NCBI RefSeq assembly: GCF_015182315.1
Contig: NZ_PRDL01000001.1
Span: forward strand, 2,542,001 to 2,606,000
Length of the DNA stretch: 64,000 nucleotides
Direction: 5' to 3'
Source of the DNA: Cellvibrio polysaccharolyticus
GTDB taxonomy: Bacteria > Pseudomonadota > Gammaproteobacteria > Pseudomonadales > Cellvibrionaceae
Shown here: positions 61,111 through 64,000 of the stretch, one piece after another
How the letters are laid out: each line of letters opens with the position of its first letter
How positions within the stretch are numbered: the first letter of the stretch is position 1
Translations under genes and position numbers: made by a program
The notes under the pieces: model-generated
The model's input: only the letters and a program-made list of their open reading frames with translations
What the model was told of the DNA's origin: nothing
The model's database searches: none

Positions 61111-63048
61111 TTATTCCGTAGCCAAAGCTGCAACAGGGTCGAGACGTGCCGCTTTGCGAGCGGGCAAATAACCGAACACCAGCCCGGTAAGAAATGCACA
61201 ACTGAATGCCAGTACCACCGGCGTGAGCGAGTAAGTAATCGGCGTTCCAAAACTGGCAATCAACGCGGCGGTGCCCAGCCCGATAATCACCCCGATCACC
61301 CCGCCCAGTGCAGAAACCACAACGGCTTCAATTAAAAACTGCTGCAAAATATGTCGCGTACGCGCCCCGGTGGCCATGCGAATACCTATTTCGCGGGTTC
61401 GCTCGGTCACGCTGACCAGCATAATATTCATCACCCCGATGCCACCCACCAACAGCGATATAGCCGCGATGGAACCGAGCAACAAGGTCATGGTGTTTTG
61501 CGTGGCCGATACGGTATCAATCAACGATGCCATGTTATGAATTTGAAAATCTTCGGTACCGTGGCGTTGCAGCAACATCGCATGGGCGGCATCCTGCACT
61601 TCAGTCATACGCGTTTGATCGGCTACCGCAATAGTGGCGTTACGCAAAAAACGCTGGCCGAACAACCGCAAACTGCCGGTACTGAACGGAACGAAAACCA
61701 CATCGTCCTGATCCTGTCCCATCGGTGAACCGCCGCGCTTGCTCATCACGCCAATCACCTGAAAGAGAATGTTATTTACCATCACGTATTGACCCAGCGC
61801 ATCACCTTGCGGAAAAAATTTATCCGCCACGGTTTGGCCAAGCACGGCAACGGTGGAATATGTTTGCTCATCTTCTTCCGAAAAAAACGTGCCGCTTTCT
61901 ACCGGCCATTGCCGGGCAACCGGAAAACGATATGAAGTTGCATTCAATTCCGCAGAATGGTCGTTGTTGTCGTAACGCAAGGTTTGCGAACCGGTCAACT
62001 CCGGAATAGCTGCAAGAATATGCGGCAGCTCATTCAAGGCTTCGACGTCTTCAATCACCAGCGTTGACACACTCCAGCGACCGCCGCGCATATCCGGGCC
62101 GCCGGGCCTTACCAGCAAAAGATTGCTGCCCATGGAACTGATGCGATCCACCACCGCTTGCTTGGCACCATCACCAATTGCCAGCATGGTAATCACCGAG
62201 CCAACGCCGATAACAATACCCAGCAACGTCAGTACAGTACGGAAAACATTGCTGTGTAATGAGCGAAAGGCGGTGCGTGCCGCTTCGAGTAATTCCTGAC
62301 CCAGTGTGGATTCACGGGCAGACGATTCCGGCAGGATGACACCGGGCTTTTCAGCATCGGCCGACTTGCCGCCATCCGACACAATGCGGCCATCGCGGAT
62401 TTCAATAATGCGATCCGCATGACTGGCCACTTCGGCATCGTGCGTAATCAGAATAACCGTGTGACCTTTTGCAGAAAGATCTTTCAGCAATGCCATTACA
62501 TCGCGACCGCTGCGGCTGTCCAATGCGCCGGTCGGTTCATCGGCGAGAATAATATTGCCGCCGTTCATCAATGCACGGGCAATAGAAACCCGCTGCTGCT
62601 GCCCGCCCGATAATTGCGATGGGGTGTGATCAAGACGTTCACCCAACCCCAGCGATGTCAGCAAACCGGTAGCACGCTCGCGGCGTTCGGTTACCGACAA
62701 ACCGGCGTACACCGCCGGCATGGATACGTTGTCTACCGCAGAAAGACCCGCCAGCAAGTTGTAGCTTTGAAACACAAACCCAAAGGCTTCACGGCGCAAA
62801 TGCGCCAGGCCATCGCGATCCAGCGTGGCAACATCGCGCCCGTTAAAACGGTAATCACCCTCGGAGGCTTTATCGAGGCAACCGAGAATATTCATCAGTG
62901 TGGATTTGCCCGAGCCGGACTGTCCGACAATCGCCACAAACTCACCCGGGTAAATATCCAGATCAATGCCATGCAATACCGGCGTTTCAATTTCGCCGTT
63001 GCGAAATACGCGAGTAACACCGCGCAATTCAATCAGGGGATGGGTCAT
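61111..63048 (-). CDS. macB: MacB-type ABC transporter, fused ATPase and permease
   Basis: Inner-membrane mechanotransmission ABC protein exporting macrolides, toxins or lipopeptides in tripartite pumps. The 645-residue protein has Walker A GQSGSGKST (42-50), signature LSGGQQQRV, Walker B IILADEPTGALD, then a membrane span near 275, a large periplasmic domain and three C-terminal spans. ATG at 63048 is preceded by AGGAATTC; an extension to 63078 overlaps macA and is rejected. It begins 27 bases after the macA stop. The exported substrate is unknown. Confidence 0.95.
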   Translation of the reverse strand: MTHPLIELRGVTRVFRNGEIETPVLHGIDLDIYPGEFVAIVGQSGSGKSTLMNILGCLDKASEGDYRFNGRDVATLDRDGLAHLRREAFGFVFQSYNLLAGLSAVDNVSMPAVYAGLSVTERRERATGLLTSLGLGERLDHTPSQLSGGQQQRVSIARALMNGGNIILADEPTGALDSRSGRDVMALLKDLSAKGHTVILITHDAEVASHADRIIEIRDGRIVSDGGKSADAEKPGVILPESSARESTLGQELLEAARTAFRSLHSNVFRTVLTLLGIVIGVGSVITMLAIGDGAKQAVVDRISSMGSNLLLVRPGGPDMRGGRWSVSTLVIEDVEALNELPHILAAIPELTGSQTLRYDNNDHSAELNATSYRFPVARQWPVESGTFFSEEDEQTYSTVAVLGQTVADKFFPQGDALGQYVMVNNILFQVIGVMSKRGGSPMGQDQDDVVFVPFSTGSLRLFGQRFLRNATIAVADQTRMTEVQDAAHAMLLQRHGTEDFQIHNMASLIDTVSATQNTMTLLLGSIAAISLLVGGIGVMNIMLVSVTERTREIGIRMATGARTRHILQQFLIEAVVVSALGGVIGVIIGLGTAALIASFGTPITYSLTPVVLAFSCAFLTGLVFGYLPARKAARLDPVAALATE

Positions 63049-63074
63049 CGCCAGAATTCCTCTGAAATAACAGA

Positions 63075-64000
63075 TCAACGACCCATACGGGGCATGCCAC
63101 CCATAGGACGATTTTGTGATGGCGACGATGACGAAGCCGCCGCAGACTGACGAACACCGGTAACCACCACGTCGCCCTCGTTCAAGCCTTCAAGAATTTC
63201 TGCCTGAATGCGGTTGGTTACACCGACCACCACCGGGCGCACTTCGCGTGAGCCGTTGGCTTTTACCACCTCAACGGTTGCCGGGCGGCGAGTATTTTCA
63301 CCATTACCTTGTGCACGACGCTGCCCCCAACCACGCCCTTCTCCACCGTCAGGCATCATGCGCGGACGACGCTCACCATCCGGCAATGATGTGCGCGGGC
63401 GATCCGCATTGGCGCTCTCAAGATTTTCATTACGCGCCTCGCCATTGGCTTGTGTTTGCCCTTCTACACGCGGCTCGCGCGGCGGCATGGCAGGTGCTGT
63501 AAAAGTCAACGCCGATACCGGCACAGTCAGGGCATTACGCGCTTGCGACGTGATAAAGAAAACCTGGGTGGTCATTTGCTTCATCAGCACGCGTTCACTG
63601 TTGGGTACGTCGAACAACGCGTTATACAACACCACATTATTGAGTACTTCCGGCGTTGGCTGAATACGGTCCAGGGTGCTGTACCAGCGACGGCTCTGGC
63701 TGCCCAGCGTGGTGAAATACACCGCCATACCGGTTTTCAATTTGCTGATATCTGCCTCGGAAACCTGGGTTTGTACGGTCATGGTGCTCAGGTCAGCAAT
63801 GGTCATAATGGTTGGCGCTTGCTGGTTGGCATTGAGCGTTTGCCCTTGGCGCGATGTTAATGACACCACTGTGCCATCCATCGGAGCGTAGATGTTGGCG
63901 TAGTTGAGGTTGGCCTCCTGCACCCGCAGGTTGGATTCGGTTTGCTGAATCTGGGCTTTAAGCACATCCAATTGCGCTTTGACCGACGTTAAGGAGGCTT
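63075..64000 (-). CDS. macA: MacA-type periplasmic adaptor, N-terminus beyond window
   Basis: HlyD/RND-type membrane-fusion protein linking MacB to the outer-membrane factor. Only the C-terminal 308 codons are present; the start lies past 64000. Visible are the end of the coiled-coil hairpin, the lipoyl half (APMDGTVVSLTSRQGQTLNAN), the beta-barrel (TVQTQVSEADISKLKTGMAV) and the membrane-proximal domain. An unusual hydrophilic insert rich in Arg, Glu, Asn and Gly (about 70 residues, encoded near 63290-63480) interrupts the membrane-proximal domain, and the protein ends in a Ser/Pro/Met-rich tail. Confidence 0.9.
   Translation of the reverse strand, partial: ASLTSVKAQLDVLKAQIQQTESNLRVQEANLNYANIYAPMDGTVVSLTSRQGQTLNANQQAPTIMTIADLSTMTVQTQVSEADISKLKTGMAVYFTTLGSQSRRWYSTLDRIQPTPEVLNNVVLYNALFDVPNSERVLMKQMTTQVFFITSQARNALTVPVSALTFTAPAMPPREPRVEGQTQANGEARNENLESANADRPRTSLPDGERRPRMMPDGGEGRGWGQRRAQGNGENTRRPATVEVVKANGSREVRPVVVGVTNRIQAEILEGLNEGDVVVTGVRQSAAASSSSPSQNRPMGGMPRMGR

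Noticed and set aside
1..64000. CRISPR array, prophage or plasmid replication region
   Set aside because: No regularly spaced repeats, cas genes, phage structural genes, integrases or replication initiators were seen.

Overview
The window is chromosomal DNA of a gamma-proteobacterium, most likely Cellvibrio or a close relative in the Cellvibrionaceae. The best pointer is a secreted AA10 polysaccharide monooxygenase built as AA10, CBM5 and CBM73 joined by poly-serine linkers (36275-37456), an architecture known from Cellvibrio japonicus. A Tat-type lipoprotein pectinase (GH28) fits the same polysaccharide-degrading lifestyle. The remaining gene content (Maf, RNase E, Tus proteins, RluC, MacAB) is ordinary gamma-proteobacterial. 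I see no prophage, transposase, CRISPR array or conjugation gene.

Layout. 1-8.9 kb, minus strand: glnS (cut by the window edge), then read upward the fatty-acid block yceD-rpmF-plsX-fabD-fabG-acpP-fabF-pabC-mltG. 9-15 kb: maf, a HAD phosphatase, rluC, and divergently rne behind a 711-base leader. 15-17.5 kb: tRNA-Ser(UGA), a YccA/Bax-inhibitor-1 protein and tusDCBE. 17.5-22.4 kb, minus strand: a solitary yajC, a short AraC-type regulator, bcp, a soluble diguanylate cyclase and aguA-aguB (agmatine to putrescine). 22.6-28.3 kb: compact small genes (J-protein, CmoM-like methyltransferase, MazG-like pyrophosphohydrolase, GIY-YIG, DTW) and a large M16C protease. 28.6-31.8 kb: a PP2C phosphatase with a membrane Ser/Thr kinase that carries PEGA and formylglycine-enzyme-like domains. 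32-36.2 kb: DUF485-actP and an S9 peptidase. 36.3-43 kb: the AA10 enzyme, an RsmB-type methyltransferase, uvrB and fumC. 43.1-47.5 kb: a membrane diguanylate cyclase, GH28 and an unknown lipoprotein. 47.7-53 kb: yciE, yciF and an overlapping otsB-GH15-otsA operon, which looks like a stress-tolerance block. 53.2-59.4 kb: HAD phosphatase, corA, LpxL-type acyltransferase, a small membrane protein, grxD and hrpB. 59.5-64 kb: a 120-base inverted-repeat element and a MacA-MacB-outer-membrane-factor efflux operon whose first gene runs off the window.

How the parts work together. The first 9 kb couples ribosomal protein L32, phospholipid and fatty-acid initiation (PlsX, FabD, FabG, AcpP, FabF), folate supply (PabC) and murein processing (MltG). 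Several small genes concern tRNA: TusDCBE (2-thiouridine), a DTW protein (acp3U), a CmoM-like enzyme (mcm5/cmo5U) and tRNA-Ser. The kinase/phosphatase pair and two cyclases supply signalling. The most distinctive features not explained by standard annotation are the 59544-59663 inverted repeat, whose arm shares a 14-mer with the rne leader; a near-consensus promoter placed only 9 bases before the yceD start codon; the kinase-PEGA-FGE fusion; and the unknown lipoprotein gene bracketed by a perfect palindrome and a two-tier terminator hairpin. All calls are from reading the sequence; no database search was run.
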